From NCBI GenBank assembly GCA_027886185.1, contig WOAB01000689.1, positions 4,154,001 to 4,218,000 on the forward strand: a DNA stretch of 64,000 bases, read 5' to 3'. Position 1 is the first letter of the stretch. The number at the start of each line of letters is the position of its first letter. Made by a program: the position numbers and the translations under genes. The notes under the pieces are model-generated. The model searched no databases, was not told where the DNA came from, and saw only the letters and a list, made by a program, of their open reading frames with translations. Below, piece after piece: positions 62,173 to 64,000 of the stretch. Source of the stretch: Rheum nobile. Taxonomy: Eukaryota; Streptophyta; Magnoliopsida; Caryophyllales; Polygonaceae.

Positions 62173-64000
62173 TCAGTCATTACATAAAATAGTTTCAACT
62201 TTCTTCTTTCCTCTTTGCTTCTTTGGGGCGGTTGCTTGGTACTTCATCAATCGATCAAGGATTGGATCTACGAAATCACCCGCAGACGGGTTATGATTTC
62301 TCACCCACGGCCCGTAAAGGTTCGGCAAGGGCGAGGTTTCGGCAAGGCTAATCTACATCAAAGTCAATGCATCATACATATGTTTTAACATAAGATAGTT
62401 TTAACTTATTTGATTGTATTAACGTACCACAATGAAATGTTGCTCTTTCTGGACATGGCAAATGCATATCGTCTTCAGCTTCTCTCCAACCGCTTGGTTT
62501 GGCTTCACCCTCATAGGCATGTATGTCGTTCCCACACCATCACCGACGGAGACGAACCCACAGTTGAATGCAGTTGCCACCAAACATCCCATATCCGGGA
62601 GGTCCAACCACGTCTCCCATGGGGCAGGCATGTTGGGCGAAGGAAACCATGCAAGCTTCGCCTCCATTGCCTCAAGTGTCATCGTAAACATCCAAATTGG
62701 CGCGAATAGCTCATACTCTTGTTTTAACGTAGCGATCATGATACGTCGAACAAAAGCCCACTGCTCCTGCCCTAAACCCATACCATGCGCAATTGCTTTG
62801 TATTCGCAGTTTCCATCACCAATTATTTCCCATCATCCTCCCACGTGTGGTCTCATACACTTGGGAAACTGAGGAATATATCGCCTAGGGTTCTTGATCA
62901 ATGTCGTGTGACCCGAAGGCATAGGCTCCCGTGGTTGGCATGGCATGGTTGAAGCTTCCTTAGGTGGTCTTCCTTTTTGCTTCTTCGGAGGTGTTCCCTC
63001 CATCTGTTGGTCAGTGTACTCTCATGCTGACGATTGTCTTTTGGTGGGAATGTTTAGAGCTCATTGAGGCCGACTCTTATGCCTAACTTTAGCGGGCTCT
63101 TGCAGAGTAGTCCGCTCTGCATGTGCTATACTTGTTAGTGCAGAGACAACTCTGTGTTGATCATGCACTGGCAATGTGGGGAAGACGTTTGCAGCAAATT
63201 CTTCAAGCAACGACCTATTCACTCTACGTTCCGTGGCTTCTTGTTCTTCTTTTGTCCGCACTTCCGACAAGGTCAATTGCCTCCAGAACGGATGCAATGA
63301 GCTAGGTTCAATTGGTTCCTGGTTCATCACATTTCGCGCCATGTCATGCACACAAGGCAAGCCATCTCTGACCCTTATCTGGCATCTGCATATAGTGTTC
63401 CACAATGATGCTTCGTCTTTCTTGTATTCCTCAATCAATCGAGCTAGTGCAATCGTAGAGACCTTGTAGTGCAGCTTGCAGAAAAGATGTGCGTTTGTTA
63501 TCAGCGTAAATCACTTTTCTATGCTCTCATTCAAGGTCCCCTTATCTCACTAATATGAGTGCGCAACCGTGCATCATATTGATCGAATACAGTGCAAAGG
63601 TTGCCATCATTGCTAGTGAAGAAGCTTTTAAGACTGGAATGAGCCCCTTCAACCCTGTATTACAATCAAGAATCCGAAGTCAATATGTTGTTGACAAAGT
63701 CTAAGTTCAAATAACCAGTTAAATTTACAAACATAATGCACAAACCTATTAGTTGTGGTAGTTTCAAGAGTGAACAATGTATCTGTCCATACTAAGACGA
63801 TTATTTCCCTGTACGGGTCAAGCCCGTTTTTTTGTACGTACTGGAGACATTTTGGATATTTCCTCCAATCTTACTGAATCTTCTTCAGTGTTGCTTCATA
63901 CCCTTCTATGGTTGTTTCCTTGAATAGTTTCATGTAATCATTGGAAAACATTGTGCCCCTAAACTTGTCCATGTCCTTCTTCCCGAAGTCTTTAATATTC
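62173..64000 (-). pseudogene. MULE transposase-OTU pseudogene (partial)
   Basis: Minus strand, 5' end beyond the window. Exon 63746-64000 reads DFGKKDMDKFRGTMFSNDY, then PKCLQYVQKNGLDPYREIIV and TDTLFTLETTTTNR, as in Mutator-like transposases. An intron at 63655-63745 has GT...AG ends. The next exon gives VEGAHSSLKSFF, then, past stops and a frameshift, a SWIM zinc finger (CRCQIRVRDGLPCVHDMARNV) and a HPFWRQL motif. A basic linker (PPKKQKGRPPKEAS) leads to an OTU-like cysteine protease segment (GDGNCEYKAIAHGMG, WAFVRR, WLDLPDMGCLVATAFN). A last exon (62173 to about 62341) reads PLPNLYGPWVRNHNPSAGDF. OTU domains remove ubiquitin or stay as fused tails in plant MULEs. Multiple stops make it inactive. 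Confidence 0.82.

Larger units (their letters stand above)
47731..64000. mobile_element. MULE-like unit with converging PMD and transposase-OTU genes (partial)
   Basis: Removing element C (TSD CACAG) rejoins one locus: PMD pseudogene (+), palindrome cluster and GC-rich satellite, transposase-OTU pseudogene (-). Convergent genes with repeats at their tails recall the mudrA/mudrB layout. Terminal inverted repeats and the 9-bp TSD expected of MULEs are not visible, since the right end is outside the window, so the unit is an inference. Confidence 0.6.

Overview
The window is a piece of a large, transposon-rich plant nuclear genome, almost certainly a eudicot. The evidence is plant-type Ty3/gypsy LTR retrotransposons (Tekay-like chromoviruses and Athila-like elements primed by tRNA-Asp), a plant mobile domain (PMD) pseudogene, and a Mutator-like (MULE) transposase with a SWIM finger and an OTU-like domain. 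I cannot name the species. I see no ordinary host gene; every coding region I can support belongs to a mobile element.

Layout. (1) 1-6661: the 3' part of a Tekay-like chromovirus (element A, + strand), inserted into the ORF of an Athila-derived element, B0. (2) B0 is seen as 6662-7932 and 43235-45517, ending in its 3' LTR at 44232-45517. (3) B0 is split at 7933-43234 by a minus-strand Tekay-like element (X) with target-site duplication (TSD) TAATT. X is a tandem array, LTR-internal-LTR-internal-LTR. The second and third LTRs carry a non-autonomous Athila derivative (B1 14062-19633, B2 24678-30297) at the same site with the same TSD ACCAT, so a unit of about 10.6 kb was duplicated after the B insertion. 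The third LTR also holds a near-complete minus-strand Athila element, D (30547-41452, TSD ACAAT). (4) 45518-47730: AT-rich DNA with an 81-bp minisatellite. (5) 47731 to beyond 64000: a decayed MULE-like unit with a PMD pseudogene (+) facing an OTU-bearing transposase pseudogene (-). It is interrupted by Athila element C (51036-61958, TSD CACAG).

How the parts work together. C and D encode Gag, protease, reverse transcriptase/RNase H, integrase and a third ORF in the env position; all are interrupted by stops or frameshifts. B0, B1 and B2 keep only LTRs, primer site, a shrunken gag-protease ORF and the 3' non-coding region, so they would depend on proteins made by autonomous relatives. A and X are chromoviruses; X is reduced to LTRs and RT/RNase H debris.

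The most interesting signals are non-coding. All five Athila-type elements share an ordered set of short RNA hairpins downstream of the pol (or reduced gag-pro) stop codon. Their stems change by compensatory substitutions while their loops stay fixed. The polypurine tract, each time preceded by a small hairpin, occurs twice per element about 540-650 bp apart, with matching element-specific spelling. Separately, compact GC-rich dyads (ACCGC-spacer-GCGGT and variants) recur in LTRs, coding linkers and untranslated regions of A, B0, B1/B2, C and D, and a longer version occurs in the MULE. Each lineage has its own spelling and the copy number is unstable. I know of no description of either system.
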